Source of the DNA: a virus
Virus record (IMG/VR): IMGVR_UViG_3300020129_000319
Location: 1 to 30,216 of that record
Reading direction: 5' to 3' (one strand)
Length of the DNA: 30,216 nucleotides
Shown: one piece after another, positions 1 to 8,157 of the stretch
Numbering within the stretch: position 1 is the stretch's first letter
How the letters are laid out: the number at the start of each line of letters is the position of its first letter
Program-made: the position numbers and the translations under genes
Notes under the pieces: model-generated
What the model was told of the DNA's origin: nothing
The model's input: only the letters and a program-made list of their open reading frames with translations
The model's database searches: none

Positions 1-431
1 CCATCAACGCCGCCGCGGCGCTGCAGGCCAACCCCTTCCGCCAGCAGCAGGTCGTCGGCCAGCTCGGCAACGTGCTGGGCGGCGGACCGGTGGCCGGCTT
101 CAGCGCGCCCAACACGGTGGCCGGCGTCGGCACCGCGGGCGGCACGGGTCAGGACACGGGCATGGCGTATATGCAGCAGATGATCGACGACATCCGCGGC
201 GGCACCAACAGCGCCAACTCGCAGAATGTCTCGAGCGTGCTCGACGCCATCCCGACGCCGAACAAGATCAACAGCCAGGATTTCCTGCGCTCGGCGCCCT
301 CGACGCAGAACATGATCCTGCAGGGCATGCAGGAAAAGTACGGCCTGGACCCCAACGACTCGCTGGCGCAGATCAAGAACACGCTGCCGTCGTTTACCGC
401 GCCGACCACCTTTGGGACGATCAAGGGGTAG
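1..431 (+). CDS. Virion-associated protein, 5' end outside window (continues gene at 30051)
   Basis: The reading frame is open from base 3 to the TAG at 429-431, with no convincing start inside; the GTG at 72 is a possible but weak one. The visible part is rich in Gly, Ala, Asn and Gln and ends with a mixed helix region (GMQEKYGLDPNDSLAQIKN). If the window is circular, it is continued upstream by the partial gene at 30051-30216 in the same frame, making a 198-aa protein directly after the portal gene. Position between portal and scaffold/capsid genes suggests a minor virion protein. The family was not recognised. Confidence 0.75.
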   Translation, partial: INAAAALQANPFRQQQVVGQLGNVLGGGPVAGFSAPNTVAGVGTAGGTGQDTGMAYMQQMIDDIRGGTNSANSQNVSSVLDAIPTPNKINSQDFLRSAPSTQNMILQGMQEKYGLDPNDSLAQIKNTLPSFTAPTTFGTIKG

Positions 432-433
432 TG

Positions 434-571
434 ATGCCACTGCTCAGCGGGAAGAAGGCCAGGACCAAGGCCGGGATCTCGTCCAACATCAAGGCCGAGA
501 TGAAGGCGGGCAAGCCGCAGAGACAGGCGGTGGCGATCGCCATGAACAAAGCAGGTAAGAGCAAGAAGTGA
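434..571 (+). CDS. Small basic phage protein (45 aa)
   Basis: A 45-aa, Lys/Arg-rich protein starting MPLLSGKKARTK and ending KAGKSKK. The segment SSNIKAEMKAGKPQRQAVAI matches a pattern seen in many short phage proteins near head genes (small basic body with AGKPxxQAVAIA), whose function is not established. It lies two bases after the preceding gene, and its TGA is overlapped by the GTG start of the next (GTGA), so it is translationally coupled to the scaffold-like gene. Family resemblance is from memory of the motif; role unknown. Confidence 0.75.
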   Translation: MPLLSGKKARTKAGISSNIKAEMKAGKPQRQAVAIAMNKAGKSKK

Positions 572-1473
572 GCATCGACGTCACGCGATCGATCCACCCG
601 GATCTGCTCGACGAATACCTCGAGCAAACACAGCTCGCCGCTTGCGCTACTGCCGAGCCAACCTCGCCTCGGCGGCGACGGGGGCGTGGTGCATCGGCTC
701 AGGCTGACGTCTCCCCTCCCGGAGACGCCCAGTCCGCTGAGCCCCCCGACGCACCACCCGACGGCTCGGCGGGTGCGGATTCCACCGAGGCGCCGTCTCC
801 CCCAGCCTGGCTGTCCGAGCTCGAAGGCAAGACCACGCCGACCGAGGTGCTGGGTGTCATACGCAATCACCTCAGCCGCGAGGAGCTCGCCGCCGATCCC
901 TTCTTCCAGGGGTGGCTGGGTGATCTAAGCAACCAGCGTGCCCGCAAGCTGATCGAGGACCAGCAGCGCCAGACTGAGGACCAGCAGCGCCTGAAGGCCT
1001 ATGAGCAGGGCGACCTGTACCAGCTGGGGCAGTTGGACGCGGCCAGGATTCAGCAGGCGCGCCAGGCTCAGGACGAGCAGGCGCGCCAGGCCAACGATCC
1101 ATATATGGCCCAGGTGCGCAACTTCCAGGCGAGTCTGCCGGAAGACGTGCAGCGCGAGGTGCAGACAAAGCAATACGATTCGTTCGGCGCGTATCTGACC
1201 GCCGTCCAGGACGCCGCGATTCGCCACGGCGTGAGCGAGGAGGTCAGGAAGCGCTCGGGAGCCCTGTCCAAAGCGGAGCTCTCTCAGACCGTCGGGAGCG
1301 AGCAGTCTCCAGAGCTGGACGGAGGGCCTGCGCAGGCGTACCGCGAGATCACGGACGCCCAGGTCTCCGCCATGACGCTCGAGGAGTACGACCGCCACTT
1401 CGACGAAAAGGGCCGGCCCAGACCCGGCGTTCGCGTGCGCCTGGAGCGCGGCATCGACGTGCGCAGGCGGTGA
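568..1473 (+). CDS. Putative capsid scaffolding protein
   Basis: 301 aa from a GTG start overlapping the previous stop. The first 90 residues are low-complexity (Pro/Ser/Ala/Asp-rich), followed by an acidic helical region and a long Gln/Glu/Arg-rich coiled-coil stretch at about residues 130-175, then a charged C-terminus ending in Arg residues. This architecture (disordered N-terminus, coiled coil, basic tail) and its position immediately before the major capsid gene fit phage scaffolding proteins, which guide procapsid assembly and are then lost. The call rests on position and composition; no sequence family was recognised. Confidence 0.6.
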   Translation: MSIDVTRSIHPDLLDEYLEQTQLAACATAEPTSPRRRRGRGASAQADVSPPGDAQSAEPPDAPPDGSAGADSTEAPSPPAWLSELEGKTTPTEVLGVIRNHLSREELAADPFFQGWLGDLSNQRARKLIEDQQRQTEDQQRLKAYEQGDLYQLGQLDAARIQQARQAQDEQARQANDPYMAQVRNFQASLPEDVQREVQTKQYDSFGAYLTAVQDAAIRHGVSEEVRKRSGALSKAELSQTVGSEQSPELDGGPAQAYREITDAQVSAMTLEEYDRHFDEKGRPRPGVRVRLERGIDVRRR

Positions 1474-1516
1474 TCTCCTCACCCCACTGGGGTGAGCCGC
1501 TTGAAAGGACAACCCC

Positions 1517-2368
1517 ATGGCTGTTGGGGCGACAGAGTTCGTAGACAAGACGATTTCCGACGGCGTGTTCTCGCCCGACATCTGGTCGAAGCAGGTGCTG
1601 CGCGCCACCGAGGCGAACCTGGTGTTCGCCAAAGAGGTGAACCGCGAGTTCGAAGACGACGCCAGCGTCGGGAAGGCGGTCAAGGTTGCCAGCATCGGCA
1701 ACGTCGCCGCGCGGGCCAAGGCCGAGAACACCGCCATCACGTATGAGACGGTGGCCGAGACGGCGACGACGATCACCCTGAATATCTGGGACTACGCCGC
1801 GGTCGGCATCGAGGACATCGTCAAGGTCCAGTCGATCGTCGACGTGCAGAACGAATATCAGATGAAGATGGGCTACGCCATCGCCAAGGACATCGACTCC
1901 AAGCTGGCGGCGGACGTGGCGGGCTTTACCCAGACCGTGGGTACGCTCGGCACGGCACTGGCCGACGTCGACGTGGTGCGCGGCAACCAGTACCTGGACG
2001 ACGCCGACGCGCCCGAGAACGACCGGTTTCTGATCATGTCGCCGGCCGAGAAGGCCAACAAGATCACCCTCGACCGCTGGTCGAACGCCCTGTACATCGG
2101 CAACCCGAAGCCGGCCGTTTCTGGCTCTATCGGCGACATGTACGGCCTGAACATCAGCGTCACCACCAACCTGGTCAAGCCCGCTGGCGGCCAGGCGAAT
2201 AACTTCATCTTCCAGCGTGAGGCGATCGCGCTGATCGTGCAGCGCTCGCCCAAGATGCACCTCTTCTACGACATCGACTTCTTCACCTGGAAGCTGGCCA
2301 GCGAGGTGATCTTCGGCCACCAGATGATGCGTCCGACGTTCGGTGTGTGGGCCAAGGGCATTGGCTGA
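1517..2368 (+). CDS. Major capsid protein, HK97-like fold expected
   Basis: 283 aa; ATG preceded by a GAAAGGA ribosome site. The sequence begins MAVGATEFVDKTISDGVFSP, followed by WSKQVLRATEANLVFAKEVN and a domain of alternating beta and helix typical of compact HK97-type coat proteins (for example TLNIWDYAAVGIEDIVKVQS and the C-terminal IALIVQRSPKMHLFYDI). Lack of an N-terminal protease or delta domain fits the separate scaffold gene upstream. It would be the most abundant virion protein. The call rests on overall pattern plus the portal/scaffold/capsid order; a structure prediction would settle the fold. Confidence 0.85.
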   Translation: MAVGATEFVDKTISDGVFSPDIWSKQVLRATEANLVFAKEVNREFEDDASVGKAVKVASIGNVAARAKAENTAITYETVAETATTITLNIWDYAAVGIEDIVKVQSIVDVQNEYQMKMGYAIAKDIDSKLAADVAGFTQTVGTLGTALADVDVVRGNQYLDDADAPENDRFLIMSPAEKANKITLDRWSNALYIGNPKPAVSGSIGDMYGLNISVTTNLVKPAGGQANNFIFQREAIALIVQRSPKMHLFYDIDFFTWKLASEVIFGHQMMRPTFGVWAKGIG

Positions 2369-2927
2369 GTCACTGTCCCTGCTCGAGCGGCTCGAGGCGC
2401 GTGCCGCTCCGGCTGGGCCGGCGATTACCCACCACGCGCTGAACTACAACTACCCGCTGGCGTGGTATCGCCGTCCAGACGGCGACATCGTCCAGTTGCA
2501 GAGCGACCCCAACAACCGCGCGATGTACGAGGACCTGGGCTTCGTCATCCTGCGCCCGCCCGAGGCGGTCGAGTGGGAGCACGAGGTGCGGCCGGAGGTG
2601 ATCCGGGACCAGAAGCGCAAGGCGCAGCTGATCACCGGCATCCGCTCGCTGATCGCGCGCCACCCGCAGATGGCGCTGCTCGACGACGACAACTTCGGCC
2701 TGCGCGACCTGGACATCGACGAGCTCGAGACAGAGTTCAACCAGCTCTGCGAGCAGGCCGGCTACAAGCCGCGGCTGCCGCGCATCCCGGCCGAGAAGGC
2801 GCCCACGAAGGAGGCCGCGCTGGCGGGCGTCGAGACGTCGGCGGGCCACAGCCAGGAGGAGCTCTCGAGCAAGCTGCAGCGCGGTGAGGGCTACGATCCG
2901 ATCGATCAAGCCAGGAGGCGACGATGA
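2343..2927 (+). CDS. Head-connector region protein, function unknown
   Basis: 194 aa from GTG 2343, which overlaps the capsid gene by 26 bases. A TTG at 2361, behind AAGGG, would give 188 aa and a shorter overlap; the choice is open. The protein has an aromatic-rich early segment (YNYPLAWYRRPDGDIVQLQS), a charged helical middle and a Lys/Arg-rich end. It also contains an acidic stretch LRDLDIDELETEFNQLCEQA. Its place right after the capsid gene is where head-completion or decoration proteins usually lie, but no family was recognised. Confidence 0.7.
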   Translation: MCGPRALAESLSLLERLEARAAPAGPAITHHALNYNYPLAWYRRPDGDIVQLQSDPNNRAMYEDLGFVILRPPEAVEWEHEVRPEVIRDQKRKAQLITGIRSLIARHPQMALLDDDNFGLRDLDIDELETEFNQLCEQAGYKPRLPRIPAEKAPTKEAALAGVETSAGHSQEELSSKLQRGEGYDPIDQARRRR

Positions 2928-3214
2928 GCGAGTTTCTCGACGCGGCACAGGCGACCCCGTATGTCGCACCGCGGGCCACCCCACCCGGCGACCTGTACTT
3001 CACCTACGCCAAGCCCGACGGCGACACGTTCACCGGTCCCGCGGCCAACGTCGAAAACTACCTGGGGCTCGGGTACACCGTGACGGGTGAGATCACGTTG
3101 AGCGATTCGGACTCCTTTCGAGAGGCAGTTAGTCCGGGCACGGACCAGCCACCAGCAGACGGTGTCAGCGCCGAAGACCCCGCCCGACCGCCCGACACTC
3201 CGCCGGCGGCGTAA
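2924..3214 (+). CDS. Small virion-module protein, unknown
   Basis: 96 aa, ATG overlapping the previous stop (ATGA) behind the ribosome site CAGGAGG. It contains an aromatic beta-like segment (GDLYFTYAKPDGDTFTGPAA) resembling the YPLAWYRRPDGDIV segment of the gene before it, and an acidic, Pro-rich tail. The shared aromatic-PDGD pattern suggests that the two neighbouring proteins carry a related small motif that reads a ligand or partner; that is inference. Function unknown. Confidence 0.7.
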   Translation: MSEFLDAAQATPYVAPRATPPGDLYFTYAKPDGDTFTGPAANVENYLGLGYTVTGEITLSDSDSFREAVSPGTDQPPADGVSAEDPARPPDTPPAA

Positions 3215-3217
3215 GAA

Positions 3218-3649
3218 GTGCCCATCACGCCGACGCCCCAGGCACTCGGACGTGCCGGTGGCCTGTGGACGCATACGCCTGTGGACTGGCGCGGGAACGA
3301 GACGGGCTCGGCTCAGCCCAGCAACTGGCCGACAGATGCCAGCCTGGGGCAGCCTGGTCTGGGCACGCGCCCGCTCGAGTTCATGCCACCGCCAGGACTC
3401 ACGGTGCTGGTTTCGACGCCTGGTGTGGGTACGGCCACGATTACCTGGAACACCAGCGTGCTGAGCGACTCGTCGATCGACATCGGGCCCACCACCGCGT
3501 ACGGGACCCATGTCTACGACCCGACCATGACGCTGAACCACAGCGTGGTCGTCACCGGCCTGACCGCCGGGCTCAAGCACTACCGCGCGAGCTCGAGCGG
3601 GAGCGGCTACTCGGTCATCAGCGCCGACTCGACCGTCACACCCACATGA
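3218..3649 (+). CDS. Fibronectin type III-like virion decoration protein
   Basis: 143 aa from GTG 3218. Residues 1-60 are Pro/Gly-rich. Residues about 65-143 look like one FnIII-type beta sandwich: ATITWNTSVLSDSSIDIGPT (strand B/C), a TAYGTH loop, SVVVTGLTAGLKHYRASSSG (strands E/F with the Leu-Thr-x-Gly signature) and a final VISADSTVTPT strand. Such Ig-like or FnIII modules are common as surface decorations on capsids and tails, and bind carbohydrate or other proteins. It lies just downstream of the head genes and is coupled to the next gene (ATGA). Confidence 0.75.
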   Translation: MPITPTPQALGRAGGLWTHTPVDWRGNETGSAQPSNWPTDASLGQPGLGTRPLEFMPPPGLTVLVSTPGVGTATITWNTSVLSDSSIDIGPTTAYGTHVYDPTMTLNHSVVVTGLTAGLKHYRASSSGSGYSVISADSTVTPT

Positions 3650-4047
3650 CCAGCCACCGTCCTGGGTGCGTCTTCGGCCCAGGCTTCTACCGCGTCGTGC
3701 TCAGTGACGGTGGCCGTCGTTTCTGTCAGAGTGAGCAGCAGGTCGAGGCGGTGCGCCGCCTGCTGCCGTCAGGCGCCATGCTGAAGGTCCAGCGCGACGC
3801 CTGCCTCGACCCGCTTGAGCCAGACGACAGCGGCCGCGGCGTCGTCGACGGCGTGGTGTTCCTGGCCATGCCACGCGAAGAGGCGATGACTGTGCTCGGT
3901 ATCGATGACGAGGCCGACTACGCGCGGGCGTACCGCGCGGTCGAGGACGCTGTGATTGCCGCGGATCGAGCCGAGGCCGCCAGCGGGGGCACTATCCGCG
4001 CGCCCAGCGTCGTGGTCAAAAAGCGCGGCACGCGGGTGCTCGAGTAA
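3646..4047 (+). CDS. Virion-module protein, unknown (133 aa)
   Basis: Start taken at ATG 3646, overlapping the previous TGA, rather than at far-upstream starts that would run through the FnIII gene in another frame. The protein opens MTSHRPGCVFGPGFYRVVLS with a beta-rich part containing RRFCQSEQQVEAVRRLLP, then an acidic Asp/Ala-rich helical part (DDEADYARAYRAVEDAVIAA) and a basic C-terminus KKRGTRVLE. Location suggests a head-tail joining or minor structural role; no family recognised. Confidence 0.65.
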   Translation: MTSHRPGCVFGPGFYRVVLSDGGRRFCQSEQQVEAVRRLLPSGAMLKVQRDACLDPLEPDDSGRGVVDGVVFLAMPREEAMTVLGIDDEADYARAYRAVEDAVIAADRAEAASGGTIRAPSVVVKKRGTRVLE

Positions 4048-4235
4048 TGCAGACCGACACGCGCGTCACCTCGTTGGCACATGTCACCGCCGGCACCTGG
4101 ACCCATACCGGGCGCCTGGTGGTCCAGTTCATGGGCGAGGACGGCGTGCTGATGAAGGTGACGCTGCCCGACGACCTGGTCGCGCTCCAGGCGCGCATGG
4201 CGGCGCTCGAAGCAAGGCAACCGCCAGAGGCATGA
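4047..4235 (+). CDS. Short beta-plus-helix virion-module protein
   Basis: 62 aa; the ATG shares its A with the previous TAA. A beta segment (TAGTWTHTGRLVVQFMGEDG) is followed by a short amphipathic helix (LVALQARMAALEARQ) that could trimerise. The small size and helix next to a collagen-like gene suggest an accessory fibre or adaptor piece, but this is inference. Its TGA is overlapped by the next ATG. Confidence 0.6.
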   Translation: MQTDTRVTSLAHVTAGTWTHTGRLVVQFMGEDGVLMKVTLPDDLVALQARMAALEARQPPEA

Positions 4236-4483
4236 CAGAGACACCGACGCTCAACCCGCTACAGCCGACGCAGGCGCCACCCTTGCAACCTGTAGGAGGT
4301 ATCCCCGCGCCGCCCCTGGTCCCGCCTGGGGCGACGCCACCCCTCGTCCCACCGCTGGTGCCGGACTATCCCCCCGCGTGGACCGGGCCTCCGGGACCTC
4401 CAGGGCCACAGGGTCCCGAGGGTCCGACTGGACCAGAGGGCCCGCCAGGCGACACCGGACCGCAGGGCCCCCAGGGCAACTAA
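4232..4483 (+). CDS. Collagen-like tail fibre, N-terminal part ended by an in-frame TAA
   Basis: 83 aa. Residues 1-50 are Pro-rich (APPLVPPGATPPLVPPLVP), then Gly-X-Y triplets run from about residue 52 (GPPGPPGPQGPEGPTGPEG) to the stop at 4481-4483. The TAA occupies a Y position of a triplet (GN-stop), and the GXY register resumes in the same frame immediately after it ([11 protein letters not shown]). Collagen-like repeats in phage fibres form trimeric stalks. The stop therefore looks like a nonsense mutation, a readthrough site or an assembly error in a 248-aa fibre spanning 4232-4978. Confidence 0.75.
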   Translation: MTETPTLNPLQPTQAPPLQPVGGIPAPPLVPPGATPPLVPPLVPDYPPAWTGPPGPPGPQGPEGPTGPEGPPGDTGPQGPQGN

Positions 4484-4573
4484 GGTCCGACCGGGCCACA
4501 GGGGCCACCGGGTGGTGCGCCCAGTTGGCGCGGTGAGTGGTCGGCCAGCGTCGACTACGTCAACAACGACGCG

Positions 4574-4978
4574 GTGTCGATGAGCGGCTCGAGCTACTAC
4601 GCCGCGGGCGATCCCGCGCTGGGCGCCCAGCCACCAGCCACGCCGTGGCAGCAGATTGCCGCCAAAGGGGACACTGGACCGCAGGGGCCCACCGGTGCCA
4701 CAGGGGCCACGGGACCGCAGGGACCTGCTGGTGCGACGGGTGCCACCGGTCCACAGGGTCCAGCGGGGCCCACGGGCGCCACCGGGGCAGGCGTGGCCGT
4801 CGGCGGCACCACCGGCCAGATTCTGACCAAGATGAGCGCCACGGATTTCGCCACCAATTGGGCCGACCCGGCGGTCACCCTGGCGATGTTCAACGCCTTG
4901 CAGGCGCGGGTGGCCACGCTCGAGTCGCAGATCGCGGCGATGCCAAACTCGATCGAAGACCTGACGTACGCGGGGTAA
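4574..4978 (+). CDS. Collagen-like tail fibre, C-terminal part (same frame as 4232-4483)
   Basis: Open in the same frame from 4484; possible restarts are GTG 4574 or ATG 4580, neither with a good ribosome site. Before the restart the frame encodes [20 protein letters not shown], which leads into a WRGEW...YV.ND.VS.....YYA module like those found beside collagen stalks in phage fibres. A second GXY block follows (about residues 36-75), then [20 protein letters not shown], a common tail-fibre segment, and a terminal heptad-like helix ([20 protein letters not shown]). It is likely the distal part of one fibre broken by the TAA at 4481. Confidence 0.7.
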   Translation: MSMSGSSYYAAGDPALGAQPPATPWQQIAAKGDTGPQGPTGATGATGPQGPAGATGATGPQGPAGPTGATGAGVAVGGTTGQILTKMSATDFATNWADPAVTLAMFNALQARVATLESQIAAMPNSIEDLTYAG

Positions 4979-4980
4979 CC

Positions 4981-6021
4981 ATGCCGTCTCTCGCAGCGTA
5001 TCGATCCACCTTCAGCGTTGAGGCTGGGCCGTACATCGGACCCGAGAGCTATGAGGTGCGCGCCACAGGCGGCTCGGACCTGAGCCACCTGTACTGCGAC
5101 GCGTACCCGATCAAGTCGGGCATTCCGCAGCAGGACCAGTTGATCGACCGGCCGCTGTATCGCCCGAACGCGGTGCAGGCGACCGACCGCCACCGCTATG
5201 TGCAGGCGTACGATCCGTCGCAGGGCCTGATTACGCCCGACCTGGTGTGGGCCATCGCGCCGCTGGCCGACCCTGGTCTGGGCACGCTGTACCAGGATCT
5301 GGAGGCGTTCACCTACGCCGGACTCGAAGAGCTCATCTACGACGACATGGAGAACACCGGCCTCGCCGGCTTCGGCGAGCGGTTCGAGGTGCTGGGCCCG
5401 TTCGACGTGCCAACGACGCACCGCCTGATCAACGACGGGCTGAAGCAGTGCTGGCTGGTCGTCGAAGTGGCGTGCCTGCCGACGTACCTCAAGAGCCGCC
5501 ACAACCTGAGCGTGGTGTGTCCCTGGCTGCAGGATCCCAGCGACGTGCTGCAGGTCGGGCTGATCAAGGACTATCAGGACCGCGACCTGACCGACCCATT
5601 CGAGAACGTCGTACGCGGCATGGTCGAGCGCGACGGCGGCGATTTCTATCTGAACACCGGCACCACCAGCTTTGTGGACGGGGATGTGTTGTGGCTGCGC
5701 GTGCTGAAGCGGGCGTACGACCACTGCCGGCCCGCGGGCGGCGTCTTCGGCGAACAGCAGGGCCTGGTGCTTGAGACGGACGAGGCGCCGTGCGAGCGCG
5801 ACTGGGTCGCCTCCTCAGCCCTGGTGATCGCCTGGCGGCGCTTCGCCCACCTGCTCGAGCCCCAGGCCAACCAGCGCCTGATCCGTGACCAGGCGGCCGC
5901 CGCGGCGTGGTTCACCGACCGCTGCCGCGAGCACTTCACCGCGCCGCTGCCGCAGCGCACTCTGCGCCGGCGGCGCACCTTCGGGCCACCGCGCCAGCTC
6001 GCAGGACAATACCTGGGATGA
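4981..6021 (+). CDS. Tail or connector structural protein (346 aa), unknown family
   Basis: Start at ATG 4981, two bases after the fibre stop; upstream in-frame codons overlap the fibre gene in a different frame and are not used. The protein has an N-terminal beta-rich part (YEVRATGGSDLSHLYCDAYP), an acidic middle with many aromatic residues, and a basic C-terminus (RTLRRRRTFGPPRQ). Its size and position between fibre and large tail genes suggest a tail/baseplate-like component. No family was recognised. It is coupled to the next gene (ATGA). Confidence 0.7.
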   Translation: MPSLAAYRSTFSVEAGPYIGPESYEVRATGGSDLSHLYCDAYPIKSGIPQQDQLIDRPLYRPNAVQATDRHRYVQAYDPSQGLITPDLVWAIAPLADPGLGTLYQDLEAFTYAGLEELIYDDMENTGLAGFGERFEVLGPFDVPTTHRLINDGLKQCWLVVEVACLPTYLKSRHNLSVVCPWLQDPSDVLQVGLIKDYQDRDLTDPFENVVRGMVERDGGDFYLNTGTTSFVDGDVLWLRVLKRAYDHCRPAGGVFGEQQGLVLETDEAPCERDWVASSALVIAWRRFAHLLEPQANQRLIRDQAAAAAWFTDRCREHFTAPLPQRTLRRRRTFGPPRQLAGQYLG

Positions 6022-6209
6022 CGATGCAGGCACACGACGAGCGCCTCGGGCGCATCTGCTATGAGGCGTACTGTGAGCAGGCGGGCGGCCGCAGCCTGGT
6101 GACTGGCGACGACCTGGTGCCGTGGGAAGGCCTCGGCGACGCGCTCAAGACGGCGTGGATCGCCGCGGCGGGCACGGTGGCCATGGACGTGAAGGCGAGG
6201 CCTGAGTGA
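6018..6209 (+). CDS. Small conserved-type phage protein (63 aa)
   Basis: Starts at ATG 6018 overlapping the previous stop; ATG 6024 is an alternative. The pattern LGRICYEAYCEQAGGRSLVT, then VPWEGLGDALKTAWIAAAG, resembles short proteins frequent in phages, in which an aromatic helix is followed by a W.xL....xxAW helix; function is unestablished. It ends within the GTGA overlap with the next, very large gene, so the two are probably produced together. Confidence 0.7.
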   Translation: MTMQAHDERLGRICYEAYCEQAGGRSLVTGDDLVPWEGLGDALKTAWIAAAGTVAMDVKARPE

Positions 6210-8149
6210 GCCTGTACGCCAAGCGCGAGCCCTGGCCGTTCAACTTGAAGATCTCGGGTGACGGCTTCCTGCTCGGCTCGCCCGGTCCTGGCAAGCCGGC
6301 GCTGCTGAGCTCGAAAGCTGAGGACATCAGCAAGGTCGACCCGCCCGACTTCAGCTACGCCAACCTCAGCCCGATCGCCGATCGCGAGGAGCCGTACGAG
6401 AGCCTGAGCATGGGCCTCGGCCTGCGCCAGCAGCACAAGTGGCAGGACTACCGCTACGCCGAGGCGATGGGCCTGGACCTGAGCGTGTGGCCGTGGTGCA
6501 AGGGTCCGGAGAGCCTGGCTGCCTCCGGCGCGGGCAATGGCGAGGTGACCGACTTCTTCGAGCTCGGCGGCAGCCTGTTCGCGGCGGCGGGCACCCAGAT
6601 CCTCAAGTACACGCCCGGCACCAACACCTGGGCGGCGACACACACTTTCGCCAACCCGATCGTGTGCGCCACCGTCTTCGCGTCCAACTTCGACGGCATC
6701 CCGCGCGTGTGGGTCGGCTTCGGACCGGCGGGGGTGGCGCAGTACTCGAGCGACGGCACGACGTTTACCGCCATGGCGACGTTCCAGGCGCTGGCGTTTA
6801 TCCGCATCGCGCGCGAGTGGTGGTGGGCCGACCGGGTCAACAACCTGCGCAAGTGCGACACCAACGCCGACCCGACGAGCGAGGCCAACTACACCTCGCT
6901 GATCTTCCGGGTGGGCGACGCGAGCTCGCCGATCACCTCGCTGCTGGCTACCGCGGGCGGCGTGCTGATCATCTGCAAGACCGACGGCATGTACACCCTT
7001 GACCCCGTCGGCGACGATCACCCGCTGTTCCCCTTCCTGCAATACGCGCCCAACGCGCGCAACGGCAAATGCCGCGGCCAGTTCCTGAATGACCTGTACG
7101 TCGGTTACGGGACGAACCTGTCCCGCGTCGGCAGCGACCTGGGGCTCGAGGAGATCGGGCCCGAGACGCTGCCTGACTACGACGGGCCGGTGCGTGGCCA
7201 GATCACCAGCTTCGCCGGCGTCGGCGCGCTGTTCGGCTACGCCGGCATCTACAACCCAGATACCAGCACCAGCTACCTGTTGAAGTTCGGCACCTTCATC
7301 ATCCAGGGCACCTTCAGCACCTACCAGACGCTGGCGAACGTGCTGCCCGCCCCACAGCGTATTGACGCCTGGAATGGGAGTCTGAACCGCGGCTGGTCGG
7401 GCAAGTACCCGACGCGCATGTGGACCACGGCGATCGGTGCGCCCGGCGGCCACACCTTCACCATGATCGGCTTCTCCGATGGCAGCTTCGAGCGGTTAGT
7501 GAACCCGTGCACGTTCAACCCACTGGCGTGCTCGGTGTATCGCTTCCTCGTCGGCGACGACTGGGTGCGCATGCCCGACTGGACGGGCACGTACGCGGCC
7601 TCGCGGAAGACGCTGCGCAGCTTCGGCGTGACCGGGCCCAAGCTGGACGCCACCAACTACGCCACGCTCGAGTACAAGACCGCGCCGGACCAGGCCTCCT
7701 GGACCGACTTCGGCTACACGTTCCAGCACGGCGTGTTCGATCGCCAGTCGTTCCCGGTGGGCACGGTAGCCATCGTGGCCCAGTTCCGCGTGCACTTGCA
7801 CAACACGGTCAATACGAGCTCGCCCGAAGTGTCATCGGCATCGATCGGCCACGCGCTCCGCCCGTCGCGGATCATGACCTTCGAGGGCGACATTCTGTGT
7901 GCCGACGGGCTGGTGCGGCGCGACGGGGTGCCGATCCGGATGGGGCGCACCATGATCCGCCAGCTGGTCGAGGCGGCCGTGGACGATCCGGGCGCGGTCG
8001 AGGTGGTGATGCCCGACGAGATCAAGACCGAGCTCAGCTTCGTCGACTACCAGGTGTCGCAGGCGTTCGATGAGGTCGGGCGCCAGTGGCGCGGCAGCCT
8101 GCACATCAAGGCGGTGCAGTGGACCGCCGTCGAGCCACCCCCGAGTTAG
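6206..8149 (+). CDS. Large tail protein (647 aa), beta-propeller-like N-terminal half
   Basis: GTG start in a GTGA overlap. The N-terminal half has repeated beta-blade-like units (FFELGGSLFAAAGTQILKYT, ...VWVGFGPAGVAQYSSDGTTF, ...LLATAGGVLIICKTDGMYTL) like the seven-bladed propellers of podoviral tail-knob or nozzle proteins. The C-terminal half is beta-rich with a terminal EIKTELSFVDYQVSQAF segment. It is the largest gene in the tail module, and there is no tape-measure gene, which supports a short-tail role. Which tail part it forms is inference. Confidence 0.7.
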   Translation: MSLYAKREPWPFNLKISGDGFLLGSPGPGKPALLSSKAEDISKVDPPDFSYANLSPIADREEPYESLSMGLGLRQQHKWQDYRYAEAMGLDLSVWPWCKGPESLAASGAGNGEVTDFFELGGSLFAAAGTQILKYTPGTNTWAATHTFANPIVCATVFASNFDGIPRVWVGFGPAGVAQYSSDGTTFTAMATFQALAFIRIAREWWWADRVNNLRKCDTNADPTSEANYTSLIFRVGDASSPITSLLATAGGVLIICKTDGMYTLDPVGDDHPLFPFLQYAPNARNGKCRGQFLNDLYVGYGTNLSRVGSDLGLEEIGPETLPDYDGPVRGQITSFAGVGALFGYAGIYNPDTSTSYLLKFGTFIIQGTFSTYQTLANVLPAPQRIDAWNGSLNRGWSGKYPTRMWTTAIGAPGGHTFTMIGFSDGSFERLVNPCTFNPLACSVYRFLVGDDWVRMPDWTGTYAASRKTLRSFGVTGPKLDATNYATLEYKTAPDQASWTDFGYTFQHGVFDRQSFPVGTVAIVAQFRVHLHNTVNTSSPEVSSASIGHALRPSRIMTFEGDILCADGLVRRDGVPIRMGRTMIRQLVEAAVDDPGAVEVVMPDEIKTELSFVDYQVSQAFDEVGRQWRGSLHIKAVQWTAVEPPPS

Positions 8150-8157
8150 GAGCAGCC

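Noticed and set aside
4450-4500. Frameshift in the collagen-like gene
   Set aside because: The frame before and after the TAA is the same; it is a nonsense codon, not an indel.
6059-7453. 464-aa reverse-strand frame under the large tail gene
   Set aside because: Same reason: antisense to a coding frame with strong third-position GC.
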